Shown piece after piece: positions 9,870 to 18,584 of a stretch of 64,000 bases of DNA. Source of the stretch: Arenibacter algicola (GTDB lineage: Bacteria; Bacteroidota; Bacteroidia; Flavobacteriales; Flavobacteriaceae); the NCBI RefSeq assembly GCF_000733925.1, contig NZ_JPOO01000001.1, forward strand, positions 1,612,001 to 1,676,000. The letters are read 5' to 3'. The number at the start of each line of letters is the position of its first letter. Position 1 is the first letter of the stretch. The notes beneath the pieces are model-generated. The model was not told where the DNA came from. It saw only the letters and a program-made list of their open reading frames with translations, and ran no database searches. The translations under genes and the position numbers were made by a program.

Positions 9870-10967
9870 TTAAAGTTCCTTTAAAAGAATGACCCCTTTT
9901 TCACCTGTAATGGAAATGGAGCCCTGTTTGGAATTGCCATAGGTCGCTTTTATATCGCGTATTCTTTTTCCCTTATCTATCATTTGGGTTTCTACGTTTT
10001 CGAAGGTTTTTGGCAGGCGCAACAAGCCTTCTTCCAAGGTAGCATTAAACCTGAAGGAGAAATCCTGAACATTAAGGACAATTTCCGAAGATTGTTGCTG
10101 AATTTTGATCTTGGCATCGGCACTATGGATGTTCATTACTTTAAATTCCGCGATTTTCATGACCAGATCTATTTCATCATCCATATTCTCCAATGTTACG
10201 TTGGAGAATTCCAATGCCCCGTGTATGTCTTCCACGGCATCAATGGTAATTTCATCTTTGCTGGAATAGATTTCCAAGGAGGAAATCTCCTCCAAATCTA
10301 TTGCTGAACCGCTACTGGTCAATCTTAGGTCCTTGGATTTACCAAGGGATAAACTGCCGTTTTTTAAATTTATACTGCCAAAGTTTATGTTTTTAGCCTT
10401 TAACTTGCCGTATTTTAAAGCGATGTCGGCGTTTTTAAGGTTTTTGTTGATCCAAATATCTCCATGCTGTACGTCTATTTTTAATTTTCCGGTCCAATCC
10501 TCCAGAATTACGTCACCAAACTTATTATTGATATCCACTACCGCATTGGCCGGTAAATAAATGGAATAGTTGATCTGTACATTACTTCGGTCAAAGTCGA
10601 ACGGATTTGCCTTATTGAAATACTCCGCTAAAAAACCTTTGTTCTTTTCGGAAATTTCCGAAGTAATAGCCACAAAATCGGACATTGTCTTAATTCTAGG
10701 CTCAATACGATCCAATAGATTTTGTGCATTTTCCCTTTTTTTATGGGAAGTAACAATATCTACGGTAATCGCGATATTGTTCTTGGACCATCCGTGGATA
10801 GTTATGTTCCCATATTTGTTCTCTATTTGGAATTCTCCCGCATTGGTCATTTCAAAAGTCTCCGATATAGTTTTCGATACTCTTTCCTGGCCCATCATTA
10901 AATTGGCCATAAGGACCAAGGCTATGCATAATAGCGAGTTTTTACAAGGTGTATCCATAATCGTCAT
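9870..10967 (-). CDS. DUF4097-like periplasmic adhesin-type beta-helix protein
   Basis: A 365-residue exported protein; an alternative ATG at 10958 (MDTPCKNSLLCIALVLMANLMMG) would shorten the N-terminus by 3 residues. The signal ends near MMGQ-ERV. The body shows the repeated pattern of DUF4097/DUF4098 proteins (FQIENKYGNITIHGW, VVDINNKFGDVILEDW, IDVQHGDIWI), predicted to form a right-handed beta-solenoid. Such genes often follow a sigma/anti-sigma pair in Bacteroidota. It overlaps the anti-sigma gene by 26 nt, so expression is tightly linked. Role unknown. Confidence 0.8.
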   Translation of the reverse strand: MTIMDTPCKNSLLCIALVLMANLMMGQERVSKTISETFEMTNAGEFQIENKYGNITIHGWSKNNIAITVDIVTSHKKRENAQNLLDRIEPRIKTMSDFVAITSEISEKNKGFLAEYFNKANPFDFDRSNVQINYSIYLPANAVVDINNKFGDVILEDWTGKLKIDVQHGDIWINKNLKNADIALKYGKLKAKNINFGSINLKNGSLSLGKSKDLRLTSSGSAIDLEEISSLEIYSSKDEITIDAVEDIHGALEFSNVTLENMDDEIDLVMKIAEFKVMNIHSADAKIKIQQQSSEIVLNVQDFSFRFNATLEEGLLRLPKTFENVETQMIDKGKRIRDIKATYGNSKQGSISITGEKGVILLKEL

Positions 10968-11487
10968 TTATCATTTTTGAATCGTTTATTTGCCTCAATA
11001 AGTTTTCTATGAGTTCAATCCTTTTTTTATAATTGCCAATAATGGCTTCAAGGACTCTTTCGTTGCCAAGGTTTTTTTTCATTTCCAATTTTAAAACTCC
11101 ATATTCTTCATCCAATTCGTCCATAAACGATAGAAATTCATCTTTGTCTTCCTGGGATAGGTCGGGATGGTCTTTTACCAATTGTACCTGGTGCTGTACC
11201 AAGTTGCTATAATGCATATCAATGTCCAGAAGTTCTTGGGAGACCACGCTGTTCTGCCCGTCGGACTGGTATCCGCCATAGACCGTTATGCCTATTAGGG
11301 AAGTCAAAAGTAAGACCAATACAATACTGGCTGCCACACGAAATAACGGGGACTTCCATAATGGAACCACCTTTGGTTTCGTATTGGACAGTTCCGATTC
11401 TATTTTGGCCCACATTTTAGCTCTGTCCGCCTTGTGTTCATCGAACAATGCCTTGTTATCCCTTATATGTTTTTCAAAATAATCCAT
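10942..11487 (-). CDS. Anti-sigma factor-like membrane protein
   Basis: A 181-residue single-span protein: cytoplasmic N-terminus of about 45 residues (MDYFEKHIRDNKALFDEHKADRAKMWAKIE), one transmembrane helix (residues about 50-72, VAASIVLVLLLTSLIGITV), and a periplasmic coiled-coil region rich in K/E. The start codon overlaps the stop of the ECF sigma gene as TAATG, the usual sign of stoichiometric coupling between sigma and anti-sigma. The partner role is inferred from position and topology; no classical zinc-binding HxxxCxxC motif is present. Confidence 0.75.
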   Translation of the reverse strand: MDYFEKHIRDNKALFDEHKADRAKMWAKIESELSNTKPKVVPLWKSPLFRVAASIVLVLLLTSLIGITVYGGYQSDGQNSVVSQELLDIDMHYSNLVQHQVQLVKDHPDLSQEDKDEFLSFMDELDEEYGVLKLEMKKNLGNERVLEAIIGNYKKRIELIENLLRQINDSKMINDDYGYTL

Positions 11488-12026
11488 TACATTTCTTTTA
11501 CAATTTCAAGTAACTTTTTCTTTGCCCTGTGGTACTGGGATTTGGAGGTGGATTTTGATATTTCCAATACTTCACCAATTTCTTCATGATCGAACCCTTC
11601 AATCAAGTATAGTTGTAGGATCTGTTGGTAACCCGGTGGAAGCTTTTTAATGCCTCTTTTCACCTTTTCAATATCTATCTCCTCTACATTTTCAATAGGT
11701 TCTTCAGTGAGATGGTATTCATGGTCCATCATTGGCACTAAAGGAATCCGTTTTAGTTTTAAATGGTTAATACTTCTATTGATGACAATTCGTTTTAGCC
11801 ATGAACCAAATGTGCTCTCGTATCTAAAATTCTCCAAATTCTTAAAGGCTTCAACAAAACTGTCCTGCACGGTATCTTCAGCATCTTCCTTACTGCACAA
11901 CATCCTCATACTAACATTGTACATAGCATCTACATATTGTTCGTACAATTGAAACTGTGAGTTACGGTCGCCCAACTTGCTCTTTTCAACAAGCTCCTGG
12001 TGTGTAAAACGGATATTGGTTTTCAA
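11487..12026 (-). CDS. ECF-type RNA polymerase sigma factor
   Basis: A 179-residue sigma-70 family ECF factor. Region 2 covers residues about 25-92 (FQLYEQYVDAMYNVSMRMLCSKEDAEDTVQDSFVEAFKNL) and region 4 about 125-175, with the helix-turn-helix HEEIGEVLEISKSTSKSQYHRAKKKL. It heads a minus-strand operon with an anti-sigma factor (TAATG overlap), DUF4097 protein and a barrel protein. This order suggests an autoregulated response to an envelope signal. It is distinct from the FecI-type factor at 26676. Confidence 0.9.
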   Translation of the reverse strand: MKTNIRFTHQELVEKSKLGDRNSQFQLYEQYVDAMYNVSMRMLCSKEDAEDTVQDSFVEAFKNLENFRYESTFGSWLKRIVINRSINHLKLKRIPLVPMMDHEYHLTEEPIENVEEIDIEKVKRGIKKLPPGYQQILQLYLIEGFDHEEIGEVLEISKSTSKSQYHRAKKKLLEIVKEM

Positions 12027-12872
12027 CTAATAAAATGGTTTTAACGGTCAAATCAGGGGGGATTCAAAATAATAGACAAACAATGGTGGAAAAAGTTGCA
12101 TCTATTTGGAAAAATATTTTTGTGCTCTATAATTTCATTCTTGGTCCTATACTGTACAAGGCCTTTAATAGCTGATTTTTTGGCTAAATAATCTTAGTCC
12201 TTGAAAATTGAATTTTTTTTTCGGGATCATGCAACCTTTATTTTTTTTGGTTGTCAATAGGCATATAATAATCATGAACATCCAAAATTGAAATCGAGTA
12301 ATCAAAATAGCAATCAAGTCTTATTTATGTTAGGCAGTTAACTGTAAAAAGTGTTATAGCCAAAGATAGAGGTATGCCTAGGAGGTCCAAAAGGCATCTA
12401 TATACAGGTAACGGATATACCTATAAATGCTGTTGGCCCTCATTAACTAAACCCAATATAGCTTCATGCCAAACTTAAACCCTAAAGAGAACGCCTCCTT
12501 AAAAATTAGGTTCGGATTTTCATTACGGAACGTTTGAAAGGAAATGAATGCACACTTTTGCCGCGGAATTATTGAAAGGATTTTGGCAGTCCCTTATTGA
12601 ACCATCGGTTTATTGGGTTGGCCGTACCAGGGAAAAGACAATGTATACCTAGGCCAGAATTGTAATATGGATTTAGTCAGAGAAAAATAGATTTTAACCA
12701 CTTAAACTATAAAGAGAATTAGATGTAGCAAAAAATTATCATGTAATCAGCAGAGGTACCCATTATACTTAGGAGGTTTATTCATCAATCAAAACTATAA
12801 GGTAACAGCATAGGGCTGTTTTGGGTACATAATCAAAAAAAAACGAACAATCAATAATGCAATAATCAAAGA
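12027..12872. other. Long intergenic region before the TonB-dependent receptor
   Basis: 846 nt between divergently read genes without an ORF above about 25 codons. It must contain the promoters of the sigma operon and of the receptor gene. No RNA gene, CRISPR, IS end or clear pseudogene was recognised; a weak short hairpin (CAGC-ATAGGG-CTG) lies about 60 nt before the receptor start. The length is unusual for this compact genome. Confidence 0.4.
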
Positions 12873-15239
12873 ATGAAAAATATTTTTCTAACATTTATAA
12901 TATTCACCACAATTCTGTCTGCCCAGGAGAGGTATACGGTAAGTGGCACCATTACGGATGGGAGTAATGGGGAAACCCTTTTTGGGGCTTCTGTCTTTTT
13001 GGAGGGGACTACTATAGGTGTTACTACCAACGAATATGGTTTTTACTCTATCACCGCTCCAAAAGGGAATCACAATATTATTATTTCCTATATCGGTTTT
13101 ACTGAATTAAAAAAGGGGATAGCCCTGGACAGGGATCAAAAATTGGATTTTGAAATCATGGAGTTTTCTACCCAACTGGATGAAATTGTGGTGACTGCAG
13201 AGGAACCGGAACGAGTTATCCTCAGAAAACCGGAGATGAGCGTTGCCAAACTGAACATTAAAACAGTGAGACAGATGCCGGTGGTATTGGGGGAGTTGGA
13301 TATTATAAAATCCCTACAAATGCTTCCGGGAGTTACCAATAATGGTGAGGGCTCTAGTGGGTTTCATGTTAGAGGTGGTGCGGCCGACCAAAATTTGGTC
13401 CTTTTGGACGAGGCCATTATTTATAATACATCCCATTTACTGGGTTTCTTTTCGGTCTTTAATGCAGACGCAATCAAGGATATTAAACTTTACAAGGGCG
13501 GTATTCCTGCCCGATTCGGGGGAAGAACCTCTTCTGTTCTGGATGTACGTCAGAAGGATGGGAATAGCAAAAATTTTGCAATGACAGGGGGGATCGGAAT
13601 TATTTCCAGCAGATTGGCCTTGGAAGGCCCTATGTTCAAGGAAAAGGGTTCTTTCTTAATTGCGGGAAGGGGATCTTACGCCCATTTGCTCTTGAAGGCT
13701 GCAGGGAAAGACAACAGTGCAAATTTTTATGATTTGAATTTAAAGACCAATTACAACCTTAATGAAAGTAACCAGCTCTTTCTTTCCGGATATTTTGGTA
13801 GGGATGCCTTTGAATTAGGTGAAAGTTTCAATAGCAGTTACGGAAACTTGTCGGGAAATTTACGCTGGAACCATATTTTTAACGATAGACTGTTCTCCAA
13901 CCTATCATTAATCTATAGCAAGTACGACTATGATCTGGGTATTATAATTGAAGAGTTCGATTGGATTTCCTCCATAAACAACTACAATATAAAATATGAT
14001 CTGAAGTATTATACCAGTGAAAAATTTAAACTGGATTTTGGGGCAAGTGGTATTTATTACGATTTTGATCCGGGGCAAATTCGGCCTACTTCAGAAACAT
14101 CGGAAATCAATCCTTTGTCCCTGGACCGTAAAAAAGCCTTTGAAAGTGCCCTGTATATTAATGCGGAACATAAGCTAAGCGATAAGCTAACAGTACAGTA
14201 CGGCCTTCGCTATAGTGCCTTTAGTCGTATGGGAGGACAGGCCATGAACGAATATGAGGATGATAAACCAGTGGTCTATAACCAATTATTCGGTATTTAT
14301 GAAAGAGGTACGCCCGTAGGGGAAACCCCATATGGTAAAAGCGAAACTATTAAAACTTATGGCAATCTGGAACCAAGGGTTTCCCTTGCATATCAGTTGA
14401 ACGATTTCTCATCCGTAAAGGCAGGCTATTCCCGTGCAGCACAGTATATACATTTACTGTCCAATACCACCTCGGTCACCCCTCTGGACGTTTGGACCCC
14501 TAGTGGCAAATTTGTAAAACCACAATTGTCGGATCAATTTGCCTTGGGCTATTTTAGAAATTTCGACGATAAAATGTATTCCATGGAGGTGGAAGCCTAT
14601 TATAAGACCACGGATAATAGAATAGATTATATAGACGGATCCGACTTGATAGGGACAAATAATATAGAGACAGAAATATTGAGTGGCGAATCCAGGGCCT
14701 ATGGGCTTGAATTTTTGGCTAGGAAAAATGAAGGTAAATTTACCGGATGGTTTGCCTACACCTTGGCAAAATCGGAACAGCGGACTCCAGGAGGCAATGC
14801 AGGAGGTTTGGGAATCAACGATGGTAAGTGGTACAATACCGCTTATGACAGGACCCATGATTTTTCCTTGACGGGGGCCTATGAATTAAATGAGAAATGG
14901 TCTTTTGGAACCAATCTGGTTTTTCAAACAGGGAGACCGGTTACTTATCCCAACGGTCAGTATACCTATGAAGACCAGTCCATTGCCATTTACTCGGATC
15001 GAAATTCCGATCGCTTGCCAGCCTATCACAGATTGGATATTTCGGCTACTTATAGACCCAATAGAAAACCTAACAATAGATGGAAAGGGGAGTGGGTCCT
15101 AGGTTTATATAACGTGTATAATCACAAAAACGCAGCTTCCATTTCCTTTGGTCAAAATGTGGATACGGGAGCCAATGAAGCCACCAGAACCGCAATTTTC
15201 GGCATTGTGCCATCAGTAACGTACAACTTTAAATTTTAA
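12873..15239 (+). CDS. TonB-dependent receptor with carboxypeptidase-like N-terminal domain
   Basis: A 788-residue outer-membrane receptor. Signal peptide (1-17, ending LSAQ), carboxypeptidase-regulatory-like domain (about 20-105, YTVSGTITDGSNGETLFGASVFLEGTTIGV), plug domain (about 120-230, with HVRGGAADQNLVLLDEA) and a beta-barrel to the C-terminal FKF. It takes up a substrate across the outer membrane using TonB energy; the substrate is not evident. It is followed 6 nt later by a DUF4249 lipoprotein, a common pair in Bacteroidota that is distinct from SusCD. Confidence 0.9.
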   Translation: MKNIFLTFIIFTTILSAQERYTVSGTITDGSNGETLFGASVFLEGTTIGVTTNEYGFYSITAPKGNHNIIISYIGFTELKKGIALDRDQKLDFEIMEFSTQLDEIVVTAEEPERVILRKPEMSVAKLNIKTVRQMPVVLGELDIIKSLQMLPGVTNNGEGSSGFHVRGGAADQNLVLLDEAIIYNTSHLLGFFSVFNADAIKDIKLYKGGIPARFGGRTSSVLDVRQKDGNSKNFAMTGGIGIISSRLALEGPMFKEKGSFLIAGRGSYAHLLLKAAGKDNSANFYDLNLKTNYNLNESNQLFLSGYFGRDAFELGESFNSSYGNLSGNLRWNHIFNDRLFSNLSLIYSKYDYDLGIIIEEFDWISSINNYNIKYDLKYYTSEKFKLDFGASGIYYDFDPGQIRPTSETSEINPLSLDRKKAFESALYINAEHKLSDKLTVQYGLRYSAFSRMGGQAMNEYEDDKPVVYNQLFGIYERGTPVGETPYGKSETIKTYGNLEPRVSLAYQLNDFSSVKAGYSRAAQYIHLLSNTTSVTPLDVWTPSGKFVKPQLSDQFALGYFRNFDDKMYSMEVEAYYKTTDNRIDYIDGSDLIGTNNIETEILSGESRAYGLEFLARKNEGKFTGWFAYTLAKSEQRTPGGNAGGLGINDGKWYNTAYDRTHDFSLTGAYELNEKWSFGTNLVFQTGRPVTYPNGQYTYEDQSIAIYSDRNSDRLPAYHRLDISATYRPNRKPNNRWKGEWVLGLYNVYNHKNAASISFGQNVDTGANEATRTAIFGIVPSVTYNFKF

Positions 15240-15245
15240 TAGAAA

Positions 15246-16091
15246 ATGAAGACATATATAAAGCTTGCAATTATTTCCATCCTTATCTCCTTTACTGCCT
15301 GTACCGATGTGATAGATGTTGAGGTGCAGACGGCAGAGGCAAGATTAACTATAGAAGCCTCCTTGGATTGGGAAAAAGGAACCTCAGGGAATGAACAAAC
15401 TATTAAGCTTAGCACTTCTAGGCCCTATTTTGGGAGCCACACCAATTCCGGTGTAACCGGGGCCTCTGTAATAGTGACTAACAATGCCGACGGGGCAACA
15501 TATGTGTTTGAGGACCAGAACAATGGGGACTATACCACTACATTATTTGTACCGGTTTTAAACGGGACTTATACTTTGGAGGTTATATATAATAATGAAA
15601 CCTATACGGCTACGGAGAGATTAATGCCGGTAGTGGATATACAGGACCTGACCCAATCACGAAAAAAAGGTTTTAATGATGAAGATCTTGAAGTCAACAT
15701 TATATTTACTGATCCCGAGGAGGAAGAGAATTTTTACCTCTTTAAGTTTAAGGAAAGGGACGATCTTTTGCCTCATCTGGAGGATGCGGATGACGAATTT
15801 TTTAACGGGAACGAAATTAGCTGGTATTTTGAGAAGGAGGAAGATAATAGCACGGATAAGATAGAGGCATTTGTTCCTGGAGATATTGTTGATATAGAGT
15901 TTTATGGCATCTCGGAACAGTATTCCAATTTTATAAGAATCCTCATTGAACAGTCTGGGGGTACTGGGCTTTTTAGTTCCACCCCAGTTCCCCTTAAAGG
16001 AAATTGTATCAATGTTAGCAATCCAGATAATTATGCATACGGATATTTTAGACTAACGGAGATGGTGAAAAAAAGTTATACCTTTCAATAA
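15246..16091 (+). CDS. DUF4249 family lipoprotein
   Basis: A 281-residue lipoprotein with lipobox ending at Cys19 (ISFTAC-TDVIDVEV). The sequence TDVIDVEVQTAEARLTIEASLDWEKGTSGNEQTIKLSTSRPYF followed by an Ig-like fold (GASVIVTNNADGATYVFEDQNNGDYTT) is characteristic of DUF4249. It lies 6 nt after the TonB-dependent receptor, so the two are one transcription unit and it is probably the receptor's surface-exposed partner. Molecular function is not established. Confidence 0.85.
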   Translation: MKTYIKLAIISILISFTACTDVIDVEVQTAEARLTIEASLDWEKGTSGNEQTIKLSTSRPYFGSHTNSGVTGASVIVTNNADGATYVFEDQNNGDYTTTLFVPVLNGTYTLEVIYNNETYTATERLMPVVDIQDLTQSRKKGFNDEDLEVNIIFTDPEEEENFYLFKFKERDDLLPHLEDADDEFFNGNEISWYFEKEEDNSTDKIEAFVPGDIVDIEFYGISEQYSNFIRILIEQSGGTGLFSSTPVPLKGNCINVSNPDNYAYGYFRLTEMVKKSYTFQ

Positions 16092-16113
16092 CTTTGGTCA
16101 ATTTAACAACAAG

Positions 16114-16845
16114 ATGATAAAAGCAATAATTTTTGATCTTGATGGTACCCTGGTACATACGGAAATCTTAAAGGCGGAATCCTATGCCCAGGCCATTCAG
16201 ATTTTGACCAAGGGGTCGGTGTTACAAAAAATGGTGATGGACAGTTTTGGGAAGTATATAGGGCTTTCCAGGGCTGGAGTTGTGGATGGACTTTTTGAGG
16301 AATACAAAAAGCCCTTATCGGAACATTTGGATGGCCTTGATACAGACACTGTAAAAGAACGGATTATTAAGAGCAGACTTGCCATATACCATCAAATGCT
16401 GAACGACAAAACTCTTTTATCAGGTCATTTTTGTAAGTATAACCTAGAGCTGCTGCGCAGAGTTCACATGGATGGCTTTCGAACGGTATTGGCCACTATG
16501 TCTCATTGCTTTGAGGCGGACAAGGTAATCGAGGCCATGGGAATCCGAGGCAAACTGGATTTGATCCTTACTAGCGTTGATATTGTCCAGGGAAAGCCGC
16601 ATCCGGAGATATATCTCAAAGCCAAGGAATTGCTGAAAATTGAATCTGAAGAATGTTTGGTTATTGAAGATTCGTTAAATGGAATCAAAGCGGGACTTGC
16701 TGCAGGGATGAAGGTCTTTGCTGTAACCAACCACCTTACCAAAAGTCAGGTACATGCCGCAAATATACTTGCCCCTTCATTTATAGTAGATGACCCCAAG
16801 GAACTTATCAATAGGGTGTACCATTATATAGAGAAAAATCGTTAG
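16114..16845 (+). CDS. HAD-superfamily hydrolase, beta-phosphoglucomutase-like
   Basis: A 243-residue HAD-IA protein with all four motifs: DLDGT at residues 8-12 (nucleophile Asp8), Thr/Ser of ATMS in motif II, the Lys of GKPHPEIY and the acidic pair of VIEDSLNGIKAG. The large cap inserted after motif I is as in beta-phosphoglucomutase and small sugar-phosphate phosphatases. It sits 22 nt after the DUF4249 gene and faces the LacI gene, whose targets are sugar genes; a role in sugar-phosphate turnover is plausible, but the substrate cannot be read from the sequence. Confidence 0.8.
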   Translation: MIKAIIFDLDGTLVHTEILKAESYAQAIQILTKGSVLQKMVMDSFGKYIGLSRAGVVDGLFEEYKKPLSEHLDGLDTDTVKERIIKSRLAIYHQMLNDKTLLSGHFCKYNLELLRRVHMDGFRTVLATMSHCFEADKVIEAMGIRGKLDLILTSVDIVQGKPHPEIYLKAKELLKIESEECLVIEDSLNGIKAGLAAGMKVFAVTNHLTKSQVHAANILAPSFIVDDPKELINRVYHYIEKNR

Positions 16846-16884
16846 TGCAGGGATACGGATTTGGAAAGGTGTTAAGGCCTGTGG

Positions 16885-17934
16885 TCAATGCAGGGTCTGT
16901 TGTAAGACCTCTTTGGTGGATTGCCGTTTAATTAGGCCTGTATCCAAGACGATGTCTTTATAAACAATGGGTTTTTTATTTTTTACTTGTTGCATTTCCT
17001 TGTAAAGTTGTTTAAAAGCAGCCTTACCCATTTCGTAACCTGGTTGGTCTATCGTGGTTAAACTTGGGGAAATTACGGATGACATAAACCAATTGCTAAA
17101 TCCTACAACGGAAATATCTTCTGGAATTTTTACCCCTTGTGCATTAAATTCAGTTATGGCTCCAATGGCCACCATATCGGTATTTATAAAGATGCCATCT
17201 ACGTCCTTGTGGTCTTTTAACAATTGGCGAGCGTTCATTTTTCCTTCTTCAAAACTCTGGTCTCCACATTGGCAGATGTACACCAATGAGGGATCATAGG
17301 GCATGTTGTTGTCCAATAAGGCCTTTTTGTAACCAAGAAACCGGTCAATGGAGTTTTGGGGCAGAAGGGCGCCTCTAAAATGGGCAATTCTTTTGCAGCC
17401 AGTATCTATTAAGTGCTGTGTTGCCGCATAAGCAGCCTGTCTGTCATCGATGATTACCTTAGAGCATTTTACTATTTTGGCAATCTTATCGAACATTACC
17501 AAGGGCTTATCCTGTGCAAGAACATCGGTAAGGTGATTATAATCGGCAGTGCCATTGGCAAGGGATATTAAAATACCGTCAACACGTTGTCTCAATAACA
17601 ATTGGATCTGTTTTTTTTCCAATTCATAGGATTCATTGGACTGAAGTATGATAACCAGATATCCTTTTTTTTCTGCTTGGGCAACAATGCCCTTAATAAC
17701 GCTGGAAAAAAAATGGTGTACAATTTCAGGAATTATAAGGCCAATGGTCTTGGATTCCTTGGTTCTTAGGTTTACGGCAAAGGCATTGGGCTTATAATTC
17801 AGAGTTTGGGCCAACTCTTTCACCAAGGCCTTGGTTTTTTTACTAATGTCCGGATAGTCCTTTAGCGCTTTTGAAACAGTGGTCACAGAAATATTAAGTT
17901 GTTCTGCTATTTCTTTTAAGGTAACAGGTTTCAT
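16885..17934 (-). CDS. LacI-family transcriptional regulator
   Basis: A 349-residue LacI/GalR regulator. DNA-binding domain at residues 1-60 (VTLKEIAEQLNISVTTVSKALKDYPDISKKTKALVKELAQTLNYKPN with hinge helix), then a periplasmic-binding-protein-like effector domain (about 62-340). It is transcribed away from the MFS-kinase-phosphorylase operon, with paired CG-centred repeats in the 650-nt gap. By analogy it represses that operon, and perhaps itself, until a sugar or sugar phosphate binds. Confidence 0.9.
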   Translation of the reverse strand: MKPVTLKEIAEQLNISVTTVSKALKDYPDISKKTKALVKELAQTLNYKPNAFAVNLRTKESKTIGLIIPEIVHHFFSSVIKGIVAQAEKKGYLVIILQSNESYELEKKQIQLLLRQRVDGILISLANGTADYNHLTDVLAQDKPLVMFDKIAKIVKCSKVIIDDRQAAYAATQHLIDTGCKRIAHFRGALLPQNSIDRFLGYKKALLDNNMPYDPSLVYICQCGDQSFEEGKMNARQLLKDHKDVDGIFINTDMVAIGAITEFNAQGVKIPEDISVVGFSNWFMSSVISPSLTTIDQPGYEMGKAAFKQLYKEMQQVKNKKPIVYKDIVLDTGLIKRQSTKEVLQQTLH

Positions 17935-17981
17935 CTTGAGTTTAGATTTATATTAAATATACTAAAAATTATAAAATCTAA

Positions 17982-18014
17982 AACGTTTTCGTTCATTTCG
18001 AAATCGTTTTCGTT
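17982..18014. promoter_or_regulatory. Candidate LacI operators, 21-bp spaced
   Basis: Two copies of A(A/T)CGTTTTCGTT at 17982-17993 and 18003-18014, exactly 21 bp apart (two helical turns), 48 nt upstream of the LacI start. The first lies in the palindrome AAAACGTTTT (17980-17989). CG-centred palindromes of this kind are the usual LacI-family operators. Assignment to this regulator is inference. Confidence 0.55.
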
Positions 18015-18103
18015 AATCAATTTAATAATTAAAGCCAGTTTTAAATATATCTTACACCTAGATTGTTCCAATACATACTAAATATTGGAACTTCGAAATC
18101 GTT
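17997..18103. repeat. 12-bp direct repeat TTCGAAATCGTT and adjoining inverted repeat
   Basis: TTCGAAATCGTT occurs at 17997-18008 (overlapping the second operator copy) and at 18092-18103. Directly before the second copy is a perfect inverted repeat GTTCCAATA-N9-TATTGGAAC (18065-18091). These sites lie in the divergent LacI/MFS spacer and may be additional regulator-binding sites. Confidence 0.45.
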
Positions 18104-18584
18104 CAAAATCCCTTTATCAAATAGTCACTAACGAAAAGATGTTTGGTTGAATGGGATAGATTGTGAAAAGTTGTAAATAAATAGGTTGGAAACCATCTTT
18201 GCTTGATGGATTGGAAGGCTTAGGACGAAATATAGATTTTTTAGGTTGGTTGATTGTTTTTTCGATTGAAGTGTATTAGAGTTGATGTTTAGGTGACTAG
18301 GGTCAGCTCTTTTACTTTTCATCATTATTTCGTTTAAATTGATTCATGATATTCAAGGACTTTGTCCCATCTCAATGGGGATGACTTTTAAAAAAATCAA
18401 ACAACATTGTCAGATGAAATGCATAGTTTTAGTAGGTTCTTTTAATTCAACATTATGGAGATAGCGCATATACTTTTAGGTGCTGTACCTGCTATTTGGA
18501 TTGAAAGGATAAGCCTTAAGAAAGTTCCAATAAACTTTCTACATATTAAGAAAAATAGTATTTCTAACCTTCTTCAACAGACCT

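Larger units (their letters stand above)
17935..18584. other. Divergent regulatory spacer between LacI gene and sugar operon
   Basis: 650 nt. It holds the candidate operators described separately and, at 18519-18540, an 8-bp hairpin (AGAAAGTT-CCAATA-AACTTTCT) in the leader of the MFS gene. The hairpin contains GTTCCAATA (18524-18532), the same half-site as the inverted repeat at 18065. A 49-codon ORF from 18454 overlaps the MFS start and is probably not a gene. Confidence 0.5.

Noticed and set aside
10570..10980. 136-residue plus-strand ORF
   Set aside because: Antisense to the DUF4097 gene, no upstream promoter or family resemblance.
12027..12872. Decayed gene in the 846-nt spacer
   Set aside because: No frame keeps protein-like sequence beyond about 25 codons and no family motif was seen.
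14454..14858. 134-residue minus-strand ORF
   Set aside because: Antisense to the TonB-dependent receptor, whose frame is clearly coding.
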